DNA of 64,000 nt from NCBI RefSeq assembly GCF_013030945.1, contig NZ_JABBXF010000072.1, positions 1 to 64,000 of the forward strand, in the 5' to 3' direction. A program made the position numbers and the translations under genes. Within the stretch, counting starts at the first letter, position 1. The number at the start of each line of letters is the position of its first letter. Source of the DNA: Streptomyces morookaense (GTDB lineage: Bacteria > Actinomycetota > Actinomycetes > Streptomycetales > Streptomycetaceae). Positions 27,569 through 35,761 of this stretch are shown in pieces. The notes below the pieces were generated by a model, which was not told the DNA's origin, searched no databases, and saw only the letters and a program-made list of their open reading frames with translations.

Positions 27569-27706
27569 GTGTACTCGATCGAGGTGGCCTACGCCCGCAT
27601 GCGCGAGCTGCAGGACCTGGCCAACCGCTCGCGTGCCCACAAGTCCGCAACGACCGAGCGCCGCACCGGGTCGAAGTTCCGCACCCTGCGCGCCAAGAAG
27701 GGCTAA
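27569..27706 (+). CDS. 45-residue basic protein, unrecognised
   Basis: GTG TAC TCG ATC GAG begins 11 nt after AGGAG (27554-27558), and the frame runs 45 codons to TAA. The product starts MYSIEVAYARMREL and ends RTLRAKKG; it has 8 Arg, 4 Lys and 4 acidic residues, no cysteine and no membrane segment. The helix-rich first half and basic tail resemble nucleic acid-binding peptides, but I know no family. A -10-like TAGAAT at 27481 and a stem-loop TACGGGG/CCCCGTA (27495-27515) lie upstream. Its stop overlaps the stop of the convergent UbiX-like gene by 3 nt. Confidence 0.7.
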   Translation: MYSIEVAYARMRELQDLANRSRAHKSATTERRTGSKFRTLRAKKG

Positions 27707-28398
27707 CCCTCCCCGAGGGTCCGTGAGCCACCGAGCTCTCCCTTCCACCTGCGGTACAGCCGGTGCGGCACCCCTGCCGCGTCCAGCACCCGCCCGGCGA
27801 CGAAATCCACCAGATCCTGGATGTGCGTCGCCCCCGCATAGAACGCCGGAGAGGCGGGCAGCACCACAGCGCCCGCCTCGTCCAGGGCCACCAGCTGCTT
27901 GAGCGTCTGACCGCTCAGCGGCGTCTCCCGCACCGCGACGATCAACGGCCGACGCTCCTTCAGGGTCACGCTCGCGGTGCGCTGCAGCAGATCCTTCGAC
28001 AGTCCCAGCGCCACTCCGGCCACACAGGCCGTGCTTGCCGGGACGATCAGCATCCCCTTCGCCGGGTACGAGCCGGACGACGGTCCGGCCGCCAGATCAC
28101 CGGCCGCCCAGTGGCGCACGTCCGACAGGTCGCCCTCGAACGGGAACGGCTTGCCGTCGGCCCCCCGCGACAGCCACTCGCGCAGATCGTCCCGCCAGTG
28201 CGCATCCCGGAACCCGATCCCGGTCTCGTCCAGCAACGTCAGCCGCGAGGCCCGGCTGACCACCAGGTCCACGGCCTCCCCGGCCGCCAGCAGTCCGCGC
28301 AGCACGGCCGCCGCATAGGGCGTACCGGACGCGCCGGACACGCCGACCACCCAGGGCCGGCGTTCCTGACGTTGCGTTGTGTGTTCGTACGGCTCCAC
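27703..28398 (-). CDS. UbiX-family flavin prenyltransferase (menaquinone pathway)
   Basis: Makes prenylated FMN, the cofactor needed by the UbiD-like decarboxylase nearby. 231 residues from GTG at 28398. The Rossmann-like start VGVSGASGTPYAAAVLRGL and the later IVPASTACVAGVALGLSKDLLQRTASVTLKERR block (split) are typical. The three genes UbiX-, UbiA- and UbiD-like on one strand form the late steps of the futalosine route; I recall this order from S. coelicolor. The 3' end overlaps a convergent small gene. Confidence 0.93.
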   Translation of the reverse strand: MEPYEHTTQRQERRPWVVGVSGASGTPYAAAVLRGLLAAGEAVDLVVSRASRLTLLDETGIGFRDAHWRDDLREWLSRGADGKPFPFEGDLSDVRHWAAGDLAAGPSSGSYPAKGMLIVPASTACVAGVALGLSKDLLQRTASVTLKERRPLIVAVRETPLSGQTLKQLVALDEAGAVVLPASPAFYAGATHIQDLVDFVAGRVLDAAGVPHRLYRRWKGELGGSRTLGEG

Positions 28399-28442
28399 GC
28401 GATGAGCCTAACCGTCCGGCCGCGGGACCCGCGGCCGGTGTA

Positions 28443-29345
28443 CTACCGGCCCAGGCCGCGGACGAGCAGGTCCAGCAGGGCGAAGAGGAACAAGCTGATC
28501 CCGACGAACCCGTTCACCGTGAAGAACGCCCTGTTCAGCCGCGACAGGTCGTGCGGCCGCACGATCGTGTGCTCGTAGCCGAACGCCGCCGCGACCACCA
28601 CCAGGCCGGTCCACCAGAAGATGCCCGCGTGGACGGCCACGCCGTACCAGACGAGCAGCGCCGTGGTGATCACGTGGCAGACCCGCGCACCGTGCAGCGC
28701 GGCCGGGATGCCGAAGCGGGCCGGGGTGGACTTCACCCCGTGCGCGCGGTCCGCGGCCACGTCCTGGCACGCGAAGATCAGGTCGAAGCCGCCGATCCAG
28801 ACGCCCACCGCGAGTCCGAGGATCACCGCCTCCCAGGACCACGACCCCGTCACCGCCAGCCAGGCGCCGACCGGGCCCATCGCCTGGGCGAGACCGAGGA
28901 TGGCGTGCGGGAAGTCGGTGAACCGCTTGCCGTACGGATAGACCACCATCGGGATCACGGCGATCGGCGCCAGCGCCAGGCACAGCGGGTTCAGCAGCCC
29001 GGCCGCGCCGAGGAAGAACACCACGGCGACCAGCGCACCCGTCCACGCCGACCGCACCGACACCGCACCGGTGACCAGTTCGCGGTTCGCGGTGCGCGGG
29101 TTACGGGCGTCGATCTCGCGGTCGATGATGCGGTTGCACGCCATGGCGAACGTGCGCAGGCCGACCATCGCGACGGTGACGAGGAAGAGCTTCCACCAGT
29201 CGACCGCGCCGTTCTTCTGGAACATCGCCGTCAGCGCGGCGATGTACGCGAAGGGCAGCGCGAAGACGGAGTGCTCGATCATCACCAGGCGCAGGAACGC
29301 CCTGGTGCGCCCCGGCTGGGGCACTGCGGCGGCGGGGGCGGTCAC
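28443..29345 (-). CDS. mqnP: Menaquinone biosynthesis prenyltransferase (UbiA family)
   Basis: Attaches a polyprenyl chain to 1,4-dihydroxy-6-naphthoate in the membrane. 300 residues with about eight or nine transmembrane helices. Both prenyl-diphosphate-binding motifs are present: NRIIDREIDARNPRT and DLIFACQDVAADR. The start is GTG at 29345. It is flanked by the UbiX- and UbiD-like genes on the same strand with gaps of 44 and 79 nt. A small CTCCGC/GCGGAG hairpin lies in the second gap at 29365-29380. Confidence 0.93.
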   Translation of the reverse strand: MTAPAAAVPQPGRTRAFLRLVMIEHSVFALPFAYIAALTAMFQKNGAVDWWKLFLVTVAMVGLRTFAMACNRIIDREIDARNPRTANRELVTGAVSVRSAWTGALVAVVFFLGAAGLLNPLCLALAPIAVIPMVVYPYGKRFTDFPHAILGLAQAMGPVGAWLAVTGSWSWEAVILGLAVGVWIGGFDLIFACQDVAADRAHGVKSTPARFGIPAALHGARVCHVITTALLVWYGVAVHAGIFWWTGLVVVAAAFGYEHTIVRPHDLSRLNRAFFTVNGFVGISLFLFALLDLLVRGLGR

Positions 29346-29424
29346 AGGCCGTACTCCGGTTCACCTCCGCGAAGGCGGAGAAACTCCGTCTTCGCGCTGC
29401 TGGCCACCATTGTGGACTCGCGGC

Positions 29425-30876
29425 TCACAGGCCGTACTCCTTCCAGCGCTTGGTCACGCGCTCGGCGACTTCCGGGTCCGACTCGACCATCCGCGGCCAG
29501 CCCCCGTCGCGCGTGTAGCCCTCCTCGGGCCACTTCGCGGTCGCGTCGATGCCCGCCTTGCCGCCCCAGAACTGCTGGTAGGAGGCGTGGTCGAGGTGGT
29601 CGACCGGGCCCTCGACGACGGTGAGGTCACGGGCGTAGTCGGTGTTGCCCAGCGCCCGCCAGGACACCTCGTGCAGATCGTGGACGTCGCAGTCGGCGTC
29701 GACCACGATGATCAGCTTGGTCAGCGACATCATGTGCGCACCCCAGACGGCGTGCATCACCTTCTGCGCGTGCTTGGGGTACTTCTTGTCGATCGAGACG
29801 ATCGCGCAGTTGTGGAAACCGCCCGACTCCGGCAGGTGGTAGTCCACGATGTCCGGCACGATCACCTTCAGCAGCGGCAGGAAGAACCGCTCGGTGGCCC
29901 GCCCCAGCGGGCCGTCCTCCGTCGGCGGCCGGCCGACCACGATCGACTGCAGCAGCGGACGCTTCCGCATCGTCACGCAGTCGATGGTCAGCGCCGGGAA
30001 GTCCTCCTGCGGCGTGTAGAAGCCGGTGTGGTCGCCGAACGGGCCCTCGGGCAGCATCTTCCCGGGCTCCAGCCAGCCCTCCAGGACGACCTCGGCGTTG
30101 GCCGGGACCTGCAGCGGAACGGTCTTGCAGTCGACCATCTCGATCCGCTTGCCCTGGATGAACCCGGCGAACAGGTACTCGTCGATGTCACCGGGCAGCG
30201 GCGCGGTGGACGCGTACGTCACCGCGGGCGGGCAGCCGAAGGCGATGGCGACCGGCAGCCGCTCCCCGCGCCGGGCCGCCACCTGGTAGTGGTTGCGGCT
30301 GTCCTTGTGGATCTGCCAGTGCATCCCGATGGTGCGCTTGTCGTGCCGCTGCAGGCGGTACAGACCCAGGTTGCGGACGCCCGACTCGGGGTCCTTGGTG
30401 TGCGTGAGGCCGAGGTTGAAGAAGGAGCCGCCGTCCTCGGGCCAGGTGAACAGCGCGGGCAGCCGGTCGAGGTCGACGTCGTCACCGGTGAGGACGACCT
30501 CCTGGACGGGCGCCTCCTTCACCTTCCTCGGCGGGACGTGCGCCATCGCACCGAGCTTGCCGAACGCCTCCCGGACACCGGTGAAGCCGTGCGGCAGCTC
30601 GGGCCTGAGCAGTCCGCCGATCTTCTCGGAGATCTCGTCGTAGGACGCCAGGCCGAGCGCCTTGAGCAGCCGCCGGTCCGTGCCGAAGACGTTCATCGCG
30701 AGCGGCATGGCCGAGCCCTTGACGTTCTCGAAGAGCAGGGCGGGCCCGCCGGCCTTGTTCACCCTGTCGACGATCTCCCCGACTTCCAGGTACGGATCGA
30801 CTTCGGCCTTGATGCGCTTGAGGTCACCGTCGCGCTCCAGCGCCCTGAGGAACGAGCGCAGATCGTCGTAAGCCAT
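29425..30876 (-). CDS. UbiD-family menaquinone decarboxylase
   Basis: Prenyl-FMN-dependent decarboxylase that removes the carboxyl group of the prenylated naphthoate. 483 residues, normal for UbiD. The sequence GMHWQIHKDSRNHY and the GEFGDHTGFYTP-type block (here PEGPFGDHTGFYTP) mark the active site. The ATG at 30876 is 7 nt downstream of GATACT, so the mRNA may be leaderless. First gene of the UbiD-mqnP-UbiX group; divergent from a small PLDc_N protein. Confidence 0.94.
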   Translation of the reverse strand: MAYDDLRSFLRALERDGDLKRIKAEVDPYLEVGEIVDRVNKAGGPALLFENVKGSAMPLAMNVFGTDRRLLKALGLASYDEISEKIGGLLRPELPHGFTGVREAFGKLGAMAHVPPRKVKEAPVQEVVLTGDDVDLDRLPALFTWPEDGGSFFNLGLTHTKDPESGVRNLGLYRLQRHDKRTIGMHWQIHKDSRNHYQVAARRGERLPVAIAFGCPPAVTYASTAPLPGDIDEYLFAGFIQGKRIEMVDCKTVPLQVPANAEVVLEGWLEPGKMLPEGPFGDHTGFYTPQEDFPALTIDCVTMRKRPLLQSIVVGRPPTEDGPLGRATERFFLPLLKVIVPDIVDYHLPESGGFHNCAIVSIDKKYPKHAQKVMHAVWGAHMMSLTKLIIVVDADCDVHDLHEVSWRALGNTDYARDLTVVEGPVDHLDHASYQQFWGGKAGIDATAKWPEEGYTRDGGWPRMVESDPEVAERVTKRWKEYGL

Positions 30877-30964
30877 GCGTTCCAGTATCGAGCACGCACT
30901 ACCCTGGACCCGTCACTGGGGCTGCCGCGCGGCCCCGCAGCACCGCACTCCGGGGGCCGCCGCC

Positions 30965-31240
30965 ATGCTCAGGTATCTGCCGTTCCTGCTGGTCCTGGCG
31001 CTGTGGATCTACACCTTCGTGGACTGCCTCAACACCCCCGAGAACGAGGTGCGGGGACTGCCGAAGCTCGCCTGGGTGTTTGTGATCCTGCTCTTCGGCG
31101 AGGTGCTGGTGGGCCCGGTGGCCTGGCTGATCGCGGGCCGCCCGCGCCGCCGCGCCGTGACGGCGCAGCGGGAGGGCCGCTGGGTCGCGCCGGACGACAA
31201 CCCGGACTTCCTCAGGTCCTTGAACCGGGACAAGGACTGA
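30965..31240 (+). CDS. PLDc_N-domain small membrane protein
   Basis: 91 residues. Two transmembrane segments (about 3-22 and 35-57) with the PLDc_N motif YTFVDCLNTP between them and a charged C-terminal tail. The domain is named for cardiolipin synthase-like phospholipase D enzymes, but the catalytic domain is absent, as in many actinobacterial stand-alone versions of unknown function. It is divergent from the UbiD-like gene; the ATG at 30965 is taken because longer in-frame sequence upstream overlaps the divergent promoter. Confidence 0.82.
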   Translation: MLRYLPFLLVLALWIYTFVDCLNTPENEVRGLPKLAWVFVILLFGEVLVGPVAWLIAGRPRRRAVTAQREGRWVAPDDNPDFLRSLNRDKD

Positions 31241-31250
31241 GTCCGAGCGC

Positions 31251-31637
31251 CTAGCCCTGCTCGTCCTGCGGGTACCAGCGGAGCTCGACGGTGTTGTTGT
31301 CCGGGTCCCGGATGTAGAGGGACTCCGCCATGCCCCGCGCACCGAAGTTGCGGCTCGGCCCGCGCACGACGTCGAACGTCCCCGCGTCGATCACGGCCTG
31401 CCAGTCCAGCGGCTCCACGACCAGGCACAGGTGGTCCACGTTGGACTCCCCGCGAGGCCCCTCCACCAGGTCGATGATCGTCGTCGGGCTCACCCGCACC
31501 GACGGGAACGGCACCTGCCCCGCGCGCCACTCCTCCACCCGCACCGGCTCCAGCCCGAGCGGGCCGCAGTAGAAGGCCAGGGAGCGCTCGGCGTCCGAGA
31601 CGTTGAGGACGAGGTGGTCGAAGTCGATGACGCGCAT
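31251..31637 (-). CDS. VOC-family protein (glyoxalase/dioxygenase superfamily)
   Basis: 128 residues covering one vicinal-oxygen-chelate domain with two beta-alpha-beta-beta-beta modules. The metal-site pattern is present: H at FDHLVLNV near residue 7, H in VDHLCLVV near 70, and E in NNTVELRWYP near the end. Reaction unknown; relatives include glyoxalases, extradiol dioxygenases and resistance proteins. Convergent with the PLDc_N gene (10 nt apart) and followed upstream by an SDR gene on the same strand. Confidence 0.85.
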   Translation of the reverse strand: MRVIDFDHLVLNVSDAERSLAFYCGPLGLEPVRVEEWRAGQVPFPSVRVSPTTIIDLVEGPRGESNVDHLCLVVEPLDWQAVIDAGTFDVVRGPSRNFGARGMAESLYIRDPDNNTVELRWYPQDEQG

Positions 31638-31676
31638 GGCGGAACAGCTCCTCGGTCGTGCGGCCCGCGCCGGCCC

Positions 31677-32420
31677 TCAGCCCTCGCGGTGCACCTTGTA
31701 GTTGGACGCCTGGGCACGGGGACGGACGACGAGCAGATCGATGTTCACATGGGACGGGCGAGTGATCGCCCAGGTGATCGTCTCCGCAACGTCCTCGGCC
31801 GTCAACGGTTCGGCGACCCCCGCGTAGACCGCGGCCGCCTTCTCCTCGTCCCCGCGGTAGCGGGTCAGGGCGAACTCGCCGGTCTTCACCATCCCGGGCG
31901 CGATCTCGATCACCCGCACCGGTTCCCCGCACAGCTCCAGCCGCAGCGTCTCGGCGAGCACATGGGCCCCGTGCTTCGCGGCGACGTACCCGCCCCCGCC
32001 CTCGTAGGTGGCGAGCCCCGCCGTCGAGGAGACGACGAGCACCGTCCCGTCGCCGCTCGCCCGCAGCGCGGGCAGCAGCGCCTGCGTCATGTGGAGCACG
32101 CCGAGCACATTGGTCTCGTACATCGTGCGCCAGTCGGCCGGATCGGCGTCGGCCACCCGCTCCGCACCGAGCGCCCCGCCCGCGTTGTTGACCAGCACGT
32201 CGACCCGGTCCAGCGAGGCCGCGAAGGCGTCGACCGCGGCCCGGTCGGTGACGTCCAGCACCTGCGCCACGGCCTCCGGCAGTTCCTCGGCCAGCGCCCG
32301 GATCCGGTCCTCGCGGCGCGCCGTGAGGACGACCCGGTATCCGGCGGCGGACAGCTGCCGCGCGGTGGCGGCGCCGATGCCGCTGCTGGCGCCGGTGATG
32401 ACGGCGGTACGGGTGCTCAC
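31677..32420 (-). CDS. Short-chain dehydrogenase/reductase
   Basis: 247 residues from GTG at 32420. NAD(P) motif TGASSGIG near residues 10-17, NNAG near 82-85, catalytic Ser in VVSSTAG, and Tyr/Lys in YVAAKHG. It resembles the YdfG-like class of hydroxy-acid or serine dehydrogenases, but the substrate cannot be read from sequence. It lies 39 nt upstream of the VOC gene on the same strand, so they may be cotranscribed. Confidence 0.9.
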   Translation of the reverse strand: MSTRTAVITGASSGIGAATARQLSAAGYRVVLTARREDRIRALAEELPEAVAQVLDVTDRAAVDAFAASLDRVDVLVNNAGGALGAERVADADPADWRTMYETNVLGVLHMTQALLPALRASGDGTVLVVSSTAGLATYEGGGGYVAAKHGAHVLAETLRLELCGEPVRVIEIAPGMVKTGEFALTRYRGDEEKAAAVYAGVAEPLTAEDVAETITWAITRPSHVNIDLLVVRPRAQASNYKVHREG

Positions 32421-32479
32421 AACGGGCCTCCTGGGGACGGCGGGACGCATACGCGCGTGATCGCTCGCAGGATAAGCGG

Positions 32480-32815
32480 TCAGCGCCCCCTCGGCGCGTA
32501 CATGATCACTGCGACGCCCGCCAGGCAGACCAGGGCGCCGATCACGTCGTAGCGGTCGGGCCGGTACCCGTCGGCAACCATGCCCCAGGCCAGCGAGCCG
32601 GCGACGAACACGCCGCCGTACGCGGCGAGGATGCGGCCGAAGTGGGCGTCGGGCTGGAGCGTGGCGACGAACCCGTACGCGCCCAGGGCGACGATGCCGG
32701 CCCCGATCCACGCCCAGCCGCGATGCTCGCGGGCACCTTGCCAGACGAGCCAGGCTCCGCCGATCTCGAGGAGGGCGGCGAGGACGAAGAGGGCGATGGA
32801 GCGTACGGCGAGCAT
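32480..32815 (-). CDS. YnfA-family membrane protein
   Basis: 111 residues with four transmembrane helices, matching the YnfA (UPF0060) family related to small multidrug resistance transporters. Conserved ALLEIGGAWLVW and YGGVFVAGSLAWGM blocks are clear. TAGCCT ends 7 nt before the ATG at 32815, suggesting leaderless expression. A GTGCCCC/GGGGCAC palindrome lies just upstream at 32843-32859. Efflux is likely from the fold but untested for most members. Confidence 0.88.
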   Translation of the reverse strand: MLAVRSIALFVLAALLEIGGAWLVWQGAREHRGWAWIGAGIVALGAYGFVATLQPDAHFGRILAAYGGVFVAGSLAWGMVADGYRPDRYDVIGALVCLAGVAVIMYAPRGR

Positions 32816-32865
32816 GCCGGCCAGGCTATGCGGTGCCATTCCGTGCCCCGTAGGGGCACGAACGG

Positions 32866-33297
32866 CTACGGCCAGACAAGACAGTACGGCTGATGCCCGG
32901 CCTCGTGCAGCCGGTGCGAGAAGTCCTGCCACTCGTGCAGCAGCTTGTAGACGGTGAACGCATCACGCGGACCGCCCCGGTCGGGAACGGTGGACCAGAT
33001 GAAGGCGGCGGCGCCGACCGCTTCCTCGCCGATGCCGCGCAGCGGGTCGACGACGGTCATCGGCAGCTTGACCACCGCGTAGTCGGGGTGGAGGACGACC
33101 AGTTCGAGCGGGGGAACCTTGTGCAGGGGTATGCCCTCGATGCCGGTGAGCACCATGGCCGCCACCGTCTCCGGCTTGATCCTGGTGAACATGCCGCCCA
33201 TGCCCAGCTCGTCACCGCCGAGTTCCTCGGGGCGCATGGAGATGGGGACGCGGGCAGCGGTCGCTCCGTTGGGGGCCCCGAAGTACTTGTAGGTCAC
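32866..33297 (-). CDS. Conserved hypothetical protein
   Basis: 143 residues from GTG at 33297. No signal peptide or membrane segment. The sequence is rich in hydrophobic residues and ends HEAGHQPYCLVWP. I do not recognise the family; a similar gene near hemL in other Streptomyces is my recollection. AGGAG lies about 13 nt before the start, a little far, so the N-terminus is uncertain. It is divergent from hemL with a 304-nt gap that contains no clear gene but would hold both promoters. Confidence 0.7.
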   Translation of the reverse strand: MTYKYFGAPNGATAARVPISMRPEELGGDELGMGGMFTRIKPETVAAMVLTGIEGIPLHKVPPLELVVLHPDYAVVKLPMTVVDPLRGIGEEAVGAAAFIWSTVPDRGGPRDAFTVYKLLHEWQDFSHRLHEAGHQPYCLVWP

Positions 33298-33601
33298 CCC
33301 CACCCGGCCACTCCTGCTTTCCGTGCTCTCCGTGCCTGCCGTGCCCCCGGGGGTGCGCTCCGGGCTCCGCTCCTCGTGGTCGCCGGCACGCCGGTGCCGG
33401 CCCCTGCGGGTCTGTTCGGCGCGCTCGGGCCCCAGGTCATCGGTGCCCTCGCCCAGTCCGCCACCGCGATGCATATCTCCACCCGACCGCTTTTTCAGCC
33501 AGCACAGCCCCCGCCGCGCAACCCGATCATCGTCTCAGAGACCTCCCCCGTGGACGACGTGCGAAACGCCCGGACGCAACCGCTCGTACCGCTCTGAGAC
33601 C

Positions 33602-34933
33602 ATGGCTGGTGTGAGCTACCCGTACCCATACCAAGCCCCAGTCTCGCAGACGCTCTTCGACCGTGCGGCGGCCGTCACGCCCGGTGGCGTGAACTCTCCC
33701 GTGCGCGCGTTCCGCGCCGTGGGCGGTACGCCCCGGTTCATGGTGTCCGGCAGCGGCCCGTACCTGACCGACGCGGACGGCCGGGAATACGTGGACCTCG
33801 TGTGCTCGTGGGGACCGATGATTCTCGGCCATTCCCACCCCGAGGTGCTCGCGGCCGTGCAGCAGGCCGTCTCCCGCGGCACCTCGTTCGGCACGCCCGG
33901 CGAGGGCGAGGTGGCGCTGGCCGAGGAGATCGTCGCCCGGATCGCGCCCGTCGAGCAGGTGCGCCTGGTGTCGTCCGGCACCGAGGCGACCATGTCGGCG
34001 ATCCGGCTGGCGCGCGGCTTCACCGGCCGCGCCAAGGTCATCAAGTTCGCGGGCTGCTACCACGGCCATGTGGACGCCCTGCTGGCCGCGGCCGGCTCGG
34101 GCCTGGCCACCTTCGCCCTGCCCGACACCCCGGGCGTCACCGGCGCCCAGGCCGGGGACACCATCGTGCTCCCCTACAACGATCTGGACGCGGTCCGCGC
34201 GGCCTTCCGGGCGCACCCGGGCGAGATCGCCTGTGTGATCACCGAGGCGTCGCCGGGCAACATGGGCGTGGTCCCGCCGCTGCCGGGCTTCAACGCGGGC
34301 CTGAAGGCGGCCTGCGCGGAGAACGGTGCGCTGTTCATCTCCGACGAGGTGATGACCGGTTTCCGCGTCTCGCGTGCCGGCTGGTACGGGATCGACGGGG
34401 TCGCGCCGGACCTGATGACCTTCGGCAAGGTCATGGGCGGCGGCTTCCCGGCGGCGGCCTTCGGCGGCCGCGCGGACGTCATGGCCCACCTGGCCCCGGC
34501 GGGCCCGGTGTACCAGGCGGGCACGCTCTCCGGTAACCCGGTCGCCACGGCCGCGGGCCTGGCGCAGCTGCGGCTGCTGGACGACGCGGCGTACGAGAAG
34601 GTCGACGCCGTCTCGGCGGAGATCAGCGGCCTGGTCACCGAGGCGCTCACCAAGGCGGGTGTGGCGCACCGGCTGCAGACCGCGGGGAACATGTTCTCGG
34701 TCTTCTTCACCGGGAACGAGGTGACGAACTACGCCGAGGCCCGGGAGCAGGAGTCCTTCCGCTTCACGGCCTTCTTCCACGCGATGCTGGCGAACGGCGT
34801 GTACCTGCCGCCGTCGGCGTTCGAGTCCTGGTTCGTCTCGGCGTCCCACGACAGCGCGGCGGTCGAGCGGATCGCGGCGGCGCTGCCTGCCGCCGCCCGG
34901 GCCGCGGCCGAGGCGACGGAGGAGGCGAAGTGA
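33602..34933 (+). CDS. hemL: Glutamate-1-semialdehyde 2,1-aminomutase
   Basis: PLP enzyme that converts glutamate-1-semialdehyde to 5-aminolevulinate, the step after HemA (also in this window). 443 residues. The core GGVNSPVRAFRAVGG is at the N-terminus. The PLP lysine is in TFGKVMGGG, and the GTEATMSAIRLARG block precedes it. ATG at 33602 is listed; GTG at 33611 (three codons later) is an equally good start. First gene of a run that continues through the cytochrome c assembly genes; its stop overlaps the next start (GTGA). Confidence 0.96.
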   Translation: MAGVSYPYPYQAPVSQTLFDRAAAVTPGGVNSPVRAFRAVGGTPRFMVSGSGPYLTDADGREYVDLVCSWGPMILGHSHPEVLAAVQQAVSRGTSFGTPGEGEVALAEEIVARIAPVEQVRLVSSGTEATMSAIRLARGFTGRAKVIKFAGCYHGHVDALLAAAGSGLATFALPDTPGVTGAQAGDTIVLPYNDLDAVRAAFRAHPGEIACVITEASPGNMGVVPPLPGFNAGLKAACAENGALFISDEVMTGFRVSRAGWYGIDGVAPDLMTFGKVMGGGFPAAAFGGRADVMAHLAPAGPVYQAGTLSGNPVATAAGLAQLRLLDDAAYEKVDAVSAEISGLVTEALTKAGVAHRLQTAGNMFSVFFTGNEVTNYAEAREQESFRFTAFFHAMLANGVYLPPSAFESWFVSASHDSAAVERIAAALPAAARAAAEATEEAK

Positions 34934-35610
34934 GCAACGACGACATCACGGTCGTGCACCTGATGCGGCACGGCGAGGTGCACAACCCCGACGGCGTGCT
35001 CTACGGCCGCCGGGCCGGCTACCACCTCTCCGAGCTGGGCCGGCAGATGGCCGACCGGGTCGCCGAGCACCTGGCCGACCGGGACGTCACGCATGTGGTG
35101 GCCTCCCCGCTGGAGCGCGCCCAGGAGACGGCCACGCCGATCGCCAAGGCGCACGGCCTGGACCTGGCCACGGACGAGCGGCTGATCGAGGCGGCGAACG
35201 TCTTCGAGGGCAAGACCTTCGGTGTGGGCGACGGCGCGCTGCGCAAGCCCGCCAACTGGCGGCACCTGACGAACCCGTTCCGCCCGTCCTGGGGCGAGCC
35301 GTACGTCGAGCAGGTGGTGCGGATGATGGCCGCACTGGACCGGGCGCGCGACGCGGCCCGCGGCCACGAGGCGGTGTGCGTGAGCCACCAGCTGCCGATC
35401 TGGATCGTGCGCAGCTTCGTGGAGAAGCGGCGGCTGTGGCACGACCCGCGCAAGCGGCAGTGCACCCTGGCGAGCCTGACGACCTTCACCTACCGCGGCG
35501 ACAAGATCGTTTCGGTGGGGTACAGCGAGCCGGCCCGCGATCTGGTGCCCGCTCATCTCCTGGCCGGCGCCAAGCCGGTGAAGGGCGGGGCCAAGGCGTT
35601 CGGCGCCTGA
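34930..35610 (+). CDS. Histidine phosphatase-family protein
   Basis: 226 residues. The phosphoglycerate mutase-like RHG motif is at residues 13-15 (LMRHGEVHNP), and a second catalytic histidine is in VCVSHQLPIW. Its GTG start overlaps the hemL stop by 4 nt, so the two are coupled. In mycobacteria a homologue also sits between hemL and the resA-ccdA-resB-ccsA genes, so the link with haem or cytochrome c is conserved; the substrate is not known. A terminator follows. Confidence 0.9.
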   Translation: MSNDDITVVHLMRHGEVHNPDGVLYGRRAGYHLSELGRQMADRVAEHLADRDVTHVVASPLERAQETATPIAKAHGLDLATDERLIEAANVFEGKTFGVGDGALRKPANWRHLTNPFRPSWGEPYVEQVVRMMAALDRARDAARGHEAVCVSHQLPIWIVRSFVEKRRLWHDPRKRQCTLASLTTFTYRGDKIVSVGYSEPARDLVPAHLLAGAKPVKGGAKAFGA

Positions 35611-35649
35611 GCCGTTTTCAGCGGCCTTTCAGCGGCTTTTCATCGGCGG

Positions 35650-35685
35650 ACGCCGGACGGACTGCAATAGCAGACCGTCCGGCGT
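35650..35685 (+). terminator. Terminator after the hemL-phosphatase pair
   Basis: ACGCCGGACGG (35650-35660) pairs with CCGTCCGGCGT (35675-35685) around a 14-nt loop and is followed by TTTG. It separates hemL-phosphatase from the lipoprotein and cytochrome c assembly genes. Confidence 0.8.
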
Positions 35686-35761
35686 TTGCCGTATTCCGAC
35701 GCGCCCTCTCACCCGAAGTCGTCTTGTATGGGCGACACAGGGAGCAATGAGGGAGAGCGAC

